The notes below the pieces were generated by a model. That model was not told the DNA's origin. It did not search any database and worked only from the letters and a program-made list of their open reading frames with translations. The position numbers and the translations under genes were made by a program. Shown here piece after piece: positions 17,197-25,437 of a stretch of 64,000 nt of DNA; position 1 is the first letter of the stretch; every line of letters starts with the position of its first letter. Source of the stretch: JANNMJ01 sp031426455 (GTDB lineage: Bacteria; Bacteroidota; Bacteroidia; Cytophagales; Hymenobacteraceae); assembly GCA_031426455.1 (NCBI GenBank), contig JANPLI010000105.1:29901-93900 (forward strand), in the 5' to 3' direction.

Positions 17197-17481
17197 ATGA
17201 GCGCAAAACGCAATCGTCGCCAGTTCACGACGCAATTCGAAGCAGAGGTGGCGCTGAGCGCGGTACAGGAGCGCGAGCCGTTGACCGCGCTGGCCGTCAA
17301 GTACAGGCTGGCTCCGGCACAGATTACCACCTGGCAGCGGCAGCTTCGACAACCGGCCGCCTTGGTCTTCGAGACCGGGCCAGCTTCGGTAGCCGGGCCA
17401 GCGGTGGACGTGCAGGCGTCCTACGCCCAGTTGGGCCGACTACAGATGGAGAACACAGTGCTAAAAACGCTGCTGCGATGA
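17197..17481 (+). mobile_element. IS3-family OrfA (transposase helix-turn-helix subunit)
   Basis: A 94-residue protein with the normal length and layout of IS3 OrfA: KRNRRQFTTQFEAEVALSAV, then an HTH (LTALAVKYRLAPAQITTWQRQL) and a C-terminal leucine-zipper-like helix (YAQLGRLQMENTVLKTLL). Intact IS3 elements make OrfAB by -1 frameshifting, but here orfB has been reduced to fragments, so the element is dead. OrfA alone might still bind its ends. Left and right terminal repeats were not identified. Confidence 0.8.
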
Positions 17482-17600
17482 GCGTTACGTGAGTAGTCGC
17501 GCCAGATGACGACGGGCTTGCTACAGCAACGTTGCGCGGCCCTGGGCTGGCGCGCAGTTCCTACTACTAACTACTACTACTACTAACTACCAGTAGAGCG

Positions 17601-17699
17601 GAGAATCTGCGCCCTATCCGGCGGTTGGACGAGGAGTACACGCGCCACTGCTTTTTGGACTTGCGCGGCCTGCCCGGGGCTGTACCTAGTTCGGGATGA
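17601..17699 (+). pseudogene. IS3 OrfB fragment
   Basis: An in-frame stretch reads ENLRPIRRLDEEYTRHCF, close to the IS3 OrfB segment (NLxLMRxLDExYTxxPF). The frame then degenerates and stops at 17697-17699. The catalytic DDE region is absent. A CTACTA-rich repeat tract (about 17562-17592) separates it from OrfA. Confidence 0.6.
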
Positions 17700-17985
17700 G
17701 GGCCTCCCGGCCCGCCAACTGGTGGTATAATAGGGCCATTCTGACCTTCGCACCCTTATTCTGCCCTTGAGGTAAACTTTGAGGTGATCTGGTCAGCCTG
17801 ATTTTCAGGAAGCCTGATAAAATTTATACAATATATAGTTCAAATTTTTTTATGAATCGTGCGCGCGCCGGTGGCCGCAAAACAAGCAAAAAAGCACGGC
17901 TAAACGGGTCTTTCACCGACGATACCACACCCCCTAAAGCGTCCGCCGGGGCCAATGCTGCGTATAGGCCGCGTACCGGGAGCCG
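17700..17985. other. AT-rich leader of the histidine kinase gene
   Basis: This stretch holds the end of the IS remnant and then an unusually AT-rich segment (17812-17852, with TTTATACAATATATAG and a run of seven T). That is a plausible promoter region for the downstream kinase, although no exact TAnnTTTG box is seen. A 61-codon frame at 17852-18037 overlaps the kinase start and has no recognisable features. Confidence 0.4.
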
Positions 17986-19137
17986 ATGGCTATTTCAGCG
18001 CGCGGCCAGCCAATTACTTACGACGCGGGACGGGTGAAGAAACTGATGCTCTCATTACAGGAAACGATTGATTTTTTGCCCGATGGCGTCCTGATCGTGC
18101 AGAATCAGAGCCGAATCGTTCTGGCTAATCAGCAGGCATCCAGGCTTTTCGGCTATCCGCCCGGCGCGCTGGCCGATCAGGACCTGACCCTACTGATACC
18201 GGCCCGGTATCACCACCACCACCACGCCCTGGTAACGGATTTTTTCCACCACCCCGCACTCCGCAGTATGGGCGAAGGGCGGGCGCTGTTCGGCAGGCGG
18301 CAGGATGGGACGGAATTCGACGTGGACATTGCCCTTTCGCCCATTCACCTGAACGGCACGCCGCTGGTGGTGGCCGTGATTCGGGATATGACGACCCAGA
18401 AAGACCTGGAACGGGCACTCCACTGGAAAAACGAGCAGCTTGAAGCCATCAATACGGAGCTCGAACGCTTCGGATTCACCATCTCGCACGACCTGAAGTC
18501 GCCGCTGGCCAATATCCACGCGATTATTCACCTCCTGACCCGCGCGCTGCCACCCACCGAAAAAGTGGCCCTGCACGAACATCTCCAGGAGTTAAATCAT
18601 ACGCTCTACGCCATGAGCGAACTGATTTCAGGCGTAGCGGCGTACTCGAAAGCCAGCCTCGCAGATGCCGCCGCCGTGGTCGTGGAAATGAATACCGTCC
18701 TTCAGGAGGTGCAATACCTGCTGCTGCTGCCTCCCCACATCCAGTTGGAAGTTGCCCCGGCCCTCCCGCCTACCTGGGGCAATAAAACCAAACTGCTGCA
18801 GGTATTTCTGAACCTGCTCACCAATGCCATTAAGTATAACCACCAGGCCGAAGGACTAATCCGGGTCAGTGGCGAACAGCACGGCACGCAGGCCTATTAC
18901 TACGTCGAGGATAACGGCCCCGGCATCGCGCCCGCCCTGCGCGAGAAGGTCTTCAGCCTGTTCGAGAAAGGGACCAGCACCCGCCCCGACTCGCAGGGCA
19001 TCGGCCTGGCCATCGTCTATAAAGTCGTGCAGGAACAAGGCGGAAGCATCACGATCGATGCAAGTCCGCTGGGTGGGGCGCGTTTCACCCTGATCCTGCC
19101 TCAGGCTCCGCCTCTCCGTCCGGCAGACCACCGTTGA
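17986..19137 (+). CDS. PAS-domain sensor histidine kinase, soluble
   Basis: A 383-residue orphan kinase without transmembrane segments. Residues 22 to about 140 form a PAS domain (LPDGVLIVQNQSRIVLANQQASRLFGY). It contains a run of five histidines at 76-80, as in PAS proteins related to RsbU/haem-PAS families, so a metal or haem ligand is conceivable. The kinase core is complete: H-box FTISHDLKSPLANI (His158), N-box NLLTNAIKYN (266-275), G1 DNGPGI (299-304), an F-box FEKG and G2 GIGLAI. No response regulator is adjacent. An alternative start is ATG 18046. It probably autophosphorylates at His158 and signals to a partner elsewhere. Confidence 0.9.
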   Translation: MAISARGQPITYDAGRVKKLMLSLQETIDFLPDGVLIVQNQSRIVLANQQASRLFGYPPGALADQDLTLLIPARYHHHHHALVTDFFHHPALRSMGEGRALFGRRQDGTEFDVDIALSPIHLNGTPLVVAVIRDMTTQKDLERALHWKNEQLEAINTELERFGFTISHDLKSPLANIHAIIHLLTRALPPTEKVALHEHLQELNHTLYAMSELISGVAAYSKASLADAAAVVVEMNTVLQEVQYLLLLPPHIQLEVAPALPPTWGNKTKLLQVFLNLLTNAIKYNHQAEGLIRVSGEQHGTQAYYYVEDNGPGIAPALREKVFSLFEKGTSTRPDSQGIGLAIVYKVVQEQGGSITIDASPLGGARFTLILPQAPPLRPADHR

Positions 19138-19168
19138 GCGCTGCCAGGGCAATCGAACCTTCCTGCAT

Positions 19169-19390
19169 TTACGATGGGCGGCGCAGGTCGGCGATGGTAT
19201 ACTCGGGTTCGTCGTCGGCGTAGGCACGGTTCAAACCGGCCGCCGAAGCGCGCAACCAGTCGGCGCGCTCGTCGGTGGAGTCAGTCGCGAGCAGCGTCAC
19301 CATCAACGGGGCGTTTGCGGGCAGCGCGAATGGCTCGTCGAGGACGATATGCTGGCCGTCGAAGTGGGCTTTGAGCGTCAGCAATGGCAT
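19169..19390 (-). CDS. small antitoxin-like protein
   Basis: A 73-residue protein: HFDGQHIVLDEPFALPANAPLMVTLL followed by a charged helical tail with DWLRASAAGL and DDEPEYTIADL. The start (x-a-HFDGKHIVLDEP) matches a family of short beta-strand plus helix proteins that resemble AF2212/DUF104-type antitoxins. The usual partner (a PIN or RelE-like toxin overlapping its end) is not present on either side, so it is either an orphan antitoxin or an unrelated small protein. Confidence 0.55.
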   Translation of the reverse strand: MPLLTLKAHFDGQHIVLDEPFALPANAPLMVTLLATDSTDERADWLRASAAGLNRAYADDEPEYTIADLRRPS

Positions 19391-19442
19391 CTTTTTGAAC
19401 GGTCAATCCACTACCAATGCCAAGAGGCCGGAAGAAACAGGC

Positions 19443-20060
19443 TCAATGCTTCGCGCTGGCCTGGGCCACTGCCTGATGTACGATGGCTTGCAGGATGCCA
19501 AGCAGTGGCGGCAACTCATTGGTCAAGTACGTTTGTTCGTCAATCGTCACCCGGTTGTCTTGCAGTGTCAAAAAGCGCCATTCGATGCCGGTTGTCGAAC
19601 AGCCGAACAGCGTTGGGTAATGGTAGCCCTGGCGCTCGTTGAGCTTCCGGGCGCCTAACAGCTGCGCGGCGGCCTGCACGGTGCCTAATTCCAAGTCCTG
19701 CTTTTTAGCTTCGGTGATACAGAAAATGGGGGCCTGCACAAAATCCTGTACGCGGGTCAGCGAAAAGACGAAATCGCACTCGCCACGTAGGCCAATGTCC
19801 GGATCGGCGTCGAGATTAGCCCCCGAATAAATAGAAAAAATGTGTGGATTGAGCCGGGTCAGCTCCAGTAATAAGGGCGTCACCAGGCGCTCGGAACGCG
19901 ACTTTTCCGTGCTGAAACCCAGCAAGCGCCCCAATTGGAGCGCCTCCACCAACCACGCGGAAGGCTCAATGGGGGGCGTATTGTGGAAAAGGTCGGCGGC
20001 CTGGAAGCTCAACCCAAACTGGCTGACTAGCTGCTGCGGAGTAAAATCGCTGTAAGCCAT
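19443..20060 (-). CDS. PD-(D/E)XK nuclease-like conserved protein
   Basis: A 205-residue protein that begins YSDFTPQQLVSQFGL. It has a central acidic/catalytic pattern: GECDFVFSLTR, then APIFCITEAKKQDLELG, where Asp and the Glu-x-Lys of a PD-(D/E)XK fold would lie. It ends in a TTGIEWRFLTL block. The layout matches a family common in cyanobacteria and some Bacteroidota whose members look like restriction-endonuclease-fold proteins; the function is unproven. It lies in an accessory zone with IS fragments and a displaced lepA end. Confidence 0.7.
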   Translation of the reverse strand: MAYSDFTPQQLVSQFGLSFQAADLFHNTPPIEPSAWLVEALQLGRLLGFSTEKSRSERLVTPLLLELTRLNPHIFSIYSGANLDADPDIGLRGECDFVFSLTRVQDFVQAPIFCITEAKKQDLELGTVQAAAQLLGARKLNERQGYHYPTLFGCSTTGIEWRFLTLQDNRVTIDEQTYLTNELPPLLGILQAIVHQAVAQASAKH

Positions 20061-20075
20061 AAATGTCTTGGTTAA

Positions 20076-20166
20076 TCAATCCGGATTCAACACCGCCCGA
20101 AACGCCTCCCGCAGAATCTCGATGATGCTCACCTGGCGCACCCGTTTCTTTCTGCTCTCCGAGAAG
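20076..20166 (-). pseudogene. displaced, diverged copy of the lepA 3' end
   Basis: About 90 bp align with the last codons of lepA at 20529-20630. Translated in the matching frame the copy ends RKKRVRQVSIIEIL, REAF, AVLNPD, where LepA has GKKRMRQVGSVEI, QEAF, AVLKLD; both end in TGA. The copy carries an 8-bp deletion and roughly 20% substitutions by eye, and similarity ends at the stop codon. It lies about 360 bp beyond the intact lepA end, on the same strand, with one small gene in between. Confidence 0.75.
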
Positions 20167-20190
20167 CTGGCGGCGTGGTAAGTCGCCCTG

Positions 20191-20514
20191 TCAAACGTCG
20201 GCCACGCCATAAAACGCTGGCAAGTCAAGCAGGTAGTGTCCGACTACAGCCAGCGTACGACGGTCGATGACGATCACCATAAACACGTCGCACGACTCAG
20301 CAGCACTGATCAGTACATGTTCAAACTCACCGTTGGCTGATTACCAGACGTACTCTACACGCCCGTCGGTACAGTCATAGCCCGCAAAATCGACGGCAGG
20401 AATGGAATCGACGTAAGGCCAGAAGTCTATCACTGGCAGAACGTCTAGGTCTGTCAGTTTTCTCATGGGTGGGCGGAACGTAGCGTGATACGCCGCTTCG
20501 GTCAGCAGGGGCAT
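20191..20514 (-). pseudogene. small conserved protein split by an in-frame stop
   Basis: From ATG 20514 the frame reads MPLLTEAAYHATFRPPM, then IDFWPYVDSIPA, and DGRVEYVW, then TAA (20341-20343). It continues in the same frame as SANGEFEHVLIS, FMVIVIDRRT and VVGHYLLDLPAFYG to TGA at 20191. The two halves together match the layout of a conserved family of about 110 residues (WPYV, then YEHVLI, then GHHLLDL near the end), so a single nonsense mutation has split one gene. The function of the family is unknown to me. The start lies 15 bp beyond the lepA stop. Confidence 0.7.
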
Positions 20515-20528
20515 CGCAGGTCGTACGA

Positions 20529-22316
20529 TCAATCCAGCTTCAACACCGCCAGGAACGCCTCCTGCGGAATCTCGACGCTGCCCACCTGGCGCATCCGCTT
20601 CTTGCCCTCCTTCTGCTTTTCGAGGAGCTTGCGCTTGCGGCTGATATCACCGCCGTAGCACTTGGCGGTCACGTCCTTACGCATTGCACGGACGGTTTCG
20701 CGGGCGACGATTTTCTGCCCGATGGCGGCCTGAATGGCAATCTCGAACATCTGGCGCGGCAGCAGCTCGCGGAGCTTTTCGCAGAGGCGCTTGCCCCAGT
20801 CGTAAGACTTCGAGCGGTGGACGATGGCCGAGAGCGCATCGACTTTCTCGCCGTTCAGCATCACGTCGAGCTTCACCATATCCGACTCGCGGAAGCCGAT
20901 CAGCTCGTAGTCGAGCGAGGCATAGCCGCGCGAGATGGTTTTGAGCTTGTCGAAGAAGTCGAACACGATTTCGGCCAGCGGCAGCTCGAAGGTCATCTCC
21001 ACGCGCTCGGAGGTCAGGTAATTCTGCCCCTTGATGATACCGCGCTTCTCCATACAGAGCGTGATGATGGCGCCGACGTACTCGGAGGCCGTGATAATCT
21101 GCGCTTTGATGTACGGCTCCTCAATGTATTTGATCAGGTTCGGCTCTGGCATCTCGCTCGGCGCGTTAATGATGATCGCCTGATCCTTGGAACCTGTGGC
21201 GTGGAATTGCACGCCTGGTACGGTGGTGATGACGGTCATATTGAACTCGCGCTCCAGTCGTTCCTGCACGATCTCCATATGGAGCATCCCCAGAAAGCCG
21301 CACCGGAAGCCGAAGCCCAAGGCCATCGATGTTTCCGGCTCCCAGACCAGCGCCGCGTCGTTGAGTTGCAGCTTTTCCATCGACGAACGCAGTTCCTCGA
21401 ACTCAGTCGTATCCACCGGGTAGATGCCCGCGAAAACCATCGGTTTTACGTCGGCGAAACCGTGAATCGGCTCATCGGTGGGGCGGTCACGGTGCGTGAT
21501 CGTGTCGCCGACCTTCACCTCGCGGGCCTCTTTGATGCCCGAGATCAGGTAGCCCACATTACCGGCACTGACTTCGGGTCGCGGCTCCTGGTTGAGGCCA
21601 AGGATGCCGATCTCGTCGGCGCCGTATTCGCGACCGGTGGCCATAAACTTCACCTTATCGCCTTTGCGGAGGGTGCCGTTCTTGATGCGGAACAGGACTT
21701 CGATGCCCCGGTACGAGTTGTACATCGAATCGAAGATCAGCGCCTGTAGAGGCGCCGCCGGGTCGCCCTGGGGTGCCGGGATGCGCTCGCAGATGGCGTC
21801 GAGAATCTCCTTGATGCCGATACCTTCCTTGCCCGAAGCGGGAATGACTTCGCTGGCATCGCAGCCGATCATTTCCACGATCTCGTCGGTCACTTCCTCC
21901 GGCATCGCGTGCGGCAGGTCGATCTTGTTGAGAACGGGGATAATGGTCAGGTCGGCGCCGATGGCGAGGTAGAGATTCGAGATGGTCTGCGCCTCAATCC
22001 CCTGGCTGGCGTCCACGATCAGCAGCGCGCCTTCGCAGGCGGCAATGGAACGCGAGACTTCGTAGCTGAAGTCCACGTGGCCGGGCGTGTCGATCAGGTT
22101 GAGCGTATAGGTTTCCCCTTTGTAGGGGTACTGCATCTGAATCGCGTGGCTCTTGATGGTGATGCCCCGTTCGCGCTCCAGGTCCATATTATCGAGGAGC
22201 TGGGCCTGCATATCGCGCTTGGCCACCGTGGCGGTGTATTCCAGCAGGCGGTCGGCCAGGGTGGATTTACCGTGGTCGATATGGGCAATGATGCAGAAAT
22301 TGCGGATGTGCTTCAC
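20529..22316 (-). CDS. lepA: elongation factor 4 (LepA), back-translocating GTPase
   Basis: A 595-residue translational GTPase of full length. It starts at a GTG codon, KHIRNFCIIAHIDHGKSTLADRLL, where family members normally begin MKHIRNF. The upstream in-frame ATG (22400) would add a repeat-derived leader containing a hairpin. G motifs are visible: AHIDHGKS (G1), DTPGHVDF (G3) and NKIDLPHA (G4), and the LepA-specific C-terminus is present (EKQKEGKKRMRQVG). The protein acts on the ribosome. The promoter sits about 100 bp upstream, giving a structured 5' leader. Confidence 0.95.
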   Translation of the reverse strand: MKHIRNFCIIAHIDHGKSTLADRLLEYTATVAKRDMQAQLLDNMDLERERGITIKSHAIQMQYPYKGETYTLNLIDTPGHVDFSYEVSRSIAACEGALLIVDASQGIEAQTISNLYLAIGADLTIIPVLNKIDLPHAMPEEVTDEIVEMIGCDASEVIPASGKEGIGIKEILDAICERIPAPQGDPAAPLQALIFDSMYNSYRGIEVLFRIKNGTLRKGDKVKFMATGREYGADEIGILGLNQEPRPEVSAGNVGYLISGIKEAREVKVGDTITHRDRPTDEPIHGFADVKPMVFAGIYPVDTTEFEELRSSMEKLQLNDAALVWEPETSMALGFGFRCGFLGMLHMEIVQERLEREFNMTVITTVPGVQFHATGSKDQAIIINAPSEMPEPNLIKYIEEPYIKAQIITASEYVGAIITLCMEKRGIIKGQNYLTSERVEMTFELPLAEIVFDFFDKLKTISRGYASLDYELIGFRESDMVKLDVMLNGEKVDALSAIVHRSKSYDWGKRLCEKLRELLPRQMFEIAIQAAIGQKIVARETVRAMRKDVTAKCYGGDISRKRKLLEKQKEGKKRMRQVGSVEIPQEAFLAVLKLD

Positions 22317-22377
22317 GGAAGGGAAAATCGGTCGCCAACAGGCGGTAAACGGTAACGGATACGCCGTAAACAAGAAA

Positions 22378-22396
22378 CGCCACCAAAAGGGTGGCG
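22378..22396 (-). promoter_or_regulatory. hairpin in the lepA 5' leader
   Basis: CGCCACC-AAAAG-GGTGGCG forms a 7-bp perfect stem in the leader between the predicted promoter and the GTG start. It is followed on the transcript by GGCGTATCCGTTACCGTTTACC repeats. It could be a leader structure controlling lepA; nothing identifies a ligand. Confidence 0.4.
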
Positions 22397-22416
22397 CCAT
22401 AGCTCCAACGGGGCCA

Positions 22417-22448
22417 CAAAGATACGGCGAGGCGAAGCGGGACCGAAT
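22417..22448 (-). promoter_or_regulatory. lepA promoter
   Basis: On the minus strand TATCTTTG (22417-22424) is a perfect TAnnTTTG -7 box. ATTCG about 20 bp upstream is a near match to the -33 TTTG element. The start of transcription would be about 95 nt before the lepA GTG codon. Confidence 0.6.
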
Positions 22449-22492
22449 CAGGATCAGACAGGATCAGACCAAAACCGGGCAAGCCAGGCGGT

Positions 22493-23215
22493 TCAGGCGC
22501 CGGCTGCGCCCAACTCCACCAGTACCACGGCCGCCTCGCCACCGAGGGCTTCCAGGGTCAGGAATTTTTCACCCGTCAGGCGGGCCTGCGCGTTGGTTTC
22601 CAGCACCTGCCCGTTGAGGCGCACGTCGCCAGCGGCTACGTAGAGCAGGTATTGCCGGGTTTCGGTGGCCGCAAACGGCAGTGGGCGCCCGACTTCCAGA
22701 TTGGCCCACCACACGGTGGCGTCGGCGTTGAGGAAGCCAGCTTCACCGGTGGGGGTACCACTCAACAGGGCCGTCCAGCCGGTGGGGCGGTTCAAAAAAT
22801 CCGTCGCGCGGTGTTCAATGGCCGGTTGCAGTCCCCGTTCCCGAGGCCGAAACCAGAGCTGATAAAGGTGCAGCGGGGCGTCAGCGCTGGGATTGGTTTC
22901 GGTATGGCGGCAGCCGGTGCCAGCGGTCAGGCGGAGCACGCCGCCGGCGCGCACCAGCGTCCGGGCACCCTGGCCATCGGTATGCGCCAGGGTGCCGTGG
23001 AGGACGATGTTGACAATCTCGACCTCCGCGTGGGGGTGTTCCGGGTAGCCGGAGCGGGGCGCTAGCTGGTCGTCGTTGAACACCCGCAGCGCGCCCAGGT
23101 GCACATTGTCCGGCTCGAAGTGGTGCGCAAACGAGAACAGGAAATGCGATTGCAGCCAGCCGAAATCAGCGGCAAAACGGGCATCGGCGGGAAGCAACAT
23201 CTTATCAATAAACAA
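22493..23215 (-). CDS. pirin family bicupin protein
   Basis: A 240-residue cupin protein with pirin layout: FSFAHHFEPDNVHLGALRVFNDD, then the metal motif HPHAEVEIVNIVLHG (His-x-His and Glu), TDGQG, and RLTAGTGCRHTETNP in place of the usual SAGxGxxHSE. The second metal-binding His is thus in a CRHTE context. The C-terminal cupin is poorly conserved, as is common. Related YhaK-type proteins are redox sensitive. Starts at 23215 or 23200 are both possible. An AT-rich repeat (AACAATTAACAATAAACAATT) precedes the gene. Confidence 0.8.
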   Translation of the reverse strand: MFIDKMLLPADARFAADFGWLQSHFLFSFAHHFEPDNVHLGALRVFNDDQLAPRSGYPEHPHAEVEIVNIVLHGTLAHTDGQGARTLVRAGGVLRLTAGTGCRHTETNPSADAPLHLYQLWFRPRERGLQPAIEHRATDFLNRPTGWTALLSGTPTGEAGFLNADATVWWANLEVGRPLPFAATETRQYLLYVAAGDVRLNGQVLETNAQARLTGEKFLTLEALGGEAAVVLVELGAAGA

Positions 23216-23250
23216 TTAACAATAAACAATTAGTAATTAATAATTACTCA

Positions 23251-24105
23251 TTATTTATTGTTCATTGCCATTTGCCGTTGCAGCTCCCGCAGCAGCTTCG
23301 TCAGCTCGGCGGTTGAGAGCGGTTCTTCTTCGCTGGTCTCCGGATTCGACGCCGAACCGGGTGCGGCCGGAAACGCCGTGCTGACGTAGGCGCGGGCCTC
23401 CCATAACTCACTGATGTCGGCGGCGGCTACTTCGTAGGGCGGATAGGCTGGGTTGTCGGAGCGCAACTCCAGCAGGGCGTTCGTTTTCCGATAAACCCGC
23501 TTGAACACCACCCCTTCCAGCGGCGAAACCACGATGCAGGGCTGGCCATTGCGCACGTCGCGGGCGGGGTCGGACAGGTAGCGGCCTACCACCACCGTGC
23601 CCGATGCCAGCGGCAGCATCGAATCGCCGCTGATTTCGAAGGCCCGGTAGGTGCCGGAACCGGGCCGGGTCGCCGTGAGCGGAAGCCGAAAGCGCGGCAG
23701 TTCGGCCACGAACTCGGGGTCGGCGTAGCCGTTGAGGTAACCGGCAGCAGCGCGCTGGGGCACCAGTTCGATGTTTTCCTCGCCGTCGCGGCTATCCACG
23801 GTGATGGCCAGGACGCGCGGCCCGGCAGCAGGGCGCGAGGTGACCGGCGCCGCTGCGGGCGCGGCAACGGGCGGCGGCATAAGCCCGGCATCCGGCAGGC
23901 CGGCGCTAAAATCGTCGCTGATGAACTGGTCCACGTTCAACCCAAAAAAGCGGGCAATCGTAACCAGCGTCGTCAGCTTAGGCTCAGCGCGACCTTCTTC
24001 GTAGGCGCCCACCAGCGAGCGCTTAATTCCGATGGCTTCGGCCAGTCCGGCCTGGGTCAGGCGGCGCTGTTTGCGCAGGCCTTTCATATTAGCGGCGATA
24101 CTCAT
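23251..24105 (-). CDS. XRE-family regulator with S24 (LexA-like) domain
   Basis: A 284-residue protein with an N-terminal helix-turn-helix (MKGLRKQRRLTQAGLAEAIG to about residue 60), a Pro/Ala linker and a C-terminal S24 peptidase-like fold. The fold contains SGDSMLPLASGTVVVG (Ser of the Ser-Lys dyad) and GVVFKRVYR (Lys). This is the layout of LexA/CI-type repressors, but the HTH is XRE type. An S24 fold can serve for self-cleavage or dimerisation. ATG 24105 gives the family start. It is divergent from yihY, and a TAnnTTTG box in the shared region suggests autoregulation. Confidence 0.88.
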   Translation of the reverse strand: MSIAANMKGLRKQRRLTQAGLAEAIGIKRSLVGAYEEGRAEPKLTTLVTIARFFGLNVDQFISDDFSAGLPDAGLMPPPVAAPAAAPVTSRPAAGPRVLAITVDSRDGEENIELVPQRAAAGYLNGYADPEFVAELPRFRLPLTATRPGSGTYRAFEISGDSMLPLASGTVVVGRYLSDPARDVRNGQPCIVVSPLEGVVFKRVYRKTNALLELRSDNPAYPPYEVAAADISELWEARAYVSTAFPAAPGSASNPETSEEEPLSTAELTKLLRELQRQMAMNNK

Positions 24106-24208
24106 AGAAAAAGAAGTGCAGCGAAAAAACGTGTAAAAACTGGCTCCAACCACCGGAGTGGGCGCTGGCCGCTGACGCAACGCGCCGGGAGAGCAGCCGT
24201 TCGTTGAA

Positions 24209-24216
24209 CAAAACTA
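24209..24216 (-). promoter_or_regulatory. -7 box of the XRE/S24 regulator
   Basis: TAGTTTTG on the minus strand matches TAnnTTTG exactly, about 105 bp before the start codon. No clear -33 TTTG is seen. It lies within the divergent intergenic region. Confidence 0.5.
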
Positions 24217-24249
24217 CGCAAACCGCCCGAATAAGGCCAGTTTTTTTAG

Positions 24250-24257
24250 TATTTTTG
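24250..24257 (+). promoter_or_regulatory. -7 box of the yihY-like gene
   Basis: TATTTTTG matches TAnnTTTG and lies 24 bp before the GTG start of the membrane protein gene. It is preceded by a run of seven T. No convincing -33 element is seen. Confidence 0.45.
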
Positions 24258-24280
24258 CAAGTCTTTTTTGCTCCGCGCCG

Positions 24281-25288
24281 GTGAATCGGCCTGATTCGCC
24301 ACCGGTCGTCCAAATTCTCCTTCCTGTGACTGAACCGCCCGCCGCCCTTCCGACGCCCCATCTGCCCGGTGCCGAGCGACTGTCCGAACCCTGGCTGACG
24401 CTGGCCCTACTGCGCCACGCCGCCCGTGAGTTGGGTACCCACGACCCCCTGCGGCTGGGGGCGGCTACGGCTTTTTTTACCACGTTCGCGCTGCCGCCCA
24501 TCATCCTGATTCTGGTGCAGGTACTGAGCGCGCTTTATGCTTCGTCAGTAGCCCGCGCGATGCTGCTGGCCAAGCTAGGCGGACTGTTGGGGCCGGCCGG
24601 CGCGGGGCTGGTCGAACAGATTCTGACCAATGTCGGCTCCCTGAGTGCGGGGCGCACCCGACTACTGAACGTGTTGGGCTTTGGTTTTCTGCTCTTTATC
24701 GCCACCACGCTCTTCGTAGTAATTCAAAACTCGCTGAACCAGCTCTGGCGGGTGCGGCCCGCGCGCACCACCGGGCGCCTGCGCGAGCTGGCCCGGCAGC
24801 GGCTGCGGTCGGCGCGCGAGCTGCTGGCAACGGGTGTGCTGGCCATTACGGCCTTCGGCGTAGATGCCGGACTGGCGCTGCTCGGATCCTACACGGCTGA
24901 TTTTGACGCCACTGTGGGATTTTACGTATTCCGGGGCCTGAACGTGGCGCTTTCCTGGGGGCTGCTGGCCGTGTGGTGCGGCGTCACGTTTCGCACCCTG
25001 CCAAGTGTGCGCATTCCGTGGGCCGCCGTCTGGCGCGGCGCGCTGCTGACGGCCACCCTCATCGAAATCGGCGAGCGGGTGCTGGGCGCATTGCTGGTGC
25101 CGCGCAACCTAGGGCCGGTGTACGGATCGGCATCCGGCGTGGTACTGGTGCTGCTATTCGTATTTTACTCGGCCATCATCTTCTATTTCGGCGCGGCGTT
25201 CACCACCGTTTGGGCGCACCATTATGGCTACGAAGTGCCACCCCGATCAGGCGCCGTACGGTTTCGGGTGGTGAACGAAGAGGCGTAA
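24281..25288 (+). CDS. YihY/UPF0761 family membrane protein
   Basis: A 335-residue inner-membrane protein, GTG start. After a Pro-rich leader it has about six hydrophobic segments (PPIILILVQVLSALYA, FLLFIATTLFVVIQN, LLATGVLAITAFGVDAGLAL, ALSWGLLAVWCGV, VVLVLLFVFYSAIIFYFGA). It has the typical LGAATAFFTTFALPP start and the NSLNQLWRVRP motif of YihY/BrkB-like proteins. Older annotations call this family ribonuclease BN, which is not supported. The function is unknown. Confidence 0.85.
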   Translation: MNRPDSPPVVQILLPVTEPPAALPTPHLPGAERLSEPWLTLALLRHAARELGTHDPLRLGAATAFFTTFALPPIILILVQVLSALYASSVARAMLLAKLGGLLGPAGAGLVEQILTNVGSLSAGRTRLLNVLGFGFLLFIATTLFVVIQNSLNQLWRVRPARTTGRLRELARQRLRSARELLATGVLAITAFGVDAGLALLGSYTADFDATVGFYVFRGLNVALSWGLLAVWCGVTFRTLPSVRIPWAAVWRGALLTATLIEIGERVLGALLVPRNLGPVYGSASGVVLVLLFVFYSAIIFYFGAAFTTVWAHHYGYEVPPRSGAVRFRVVNEEA

Positions 25289-25437
25289 CGCCGATTCGTT
25301 GTTCGTTACCCGTTGCTGGTTGCTCGTTGCCAAAGCGGCTTCGGACTTGATACGTAAATTGATCCTGAGCCTTAAAAAGGATACGGGGGCACGAACCCAA
25401 ACGCCGAAACCGCTCCAAATTGATCATTTCTAATTGA

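Noticed and set aside
16917..17492. 191-codon frame over the two IS remnants
   Set aside because: It runs antisense to the IS982-like remnant and then out of frame through OrfA; no motif of its own.
17852..18037. 61-codon frame before the histidine kinase
   Set aside because: Overlaps the kinase start out of frame, Arg/Ala-rich, no motif; at most a leader peptide.
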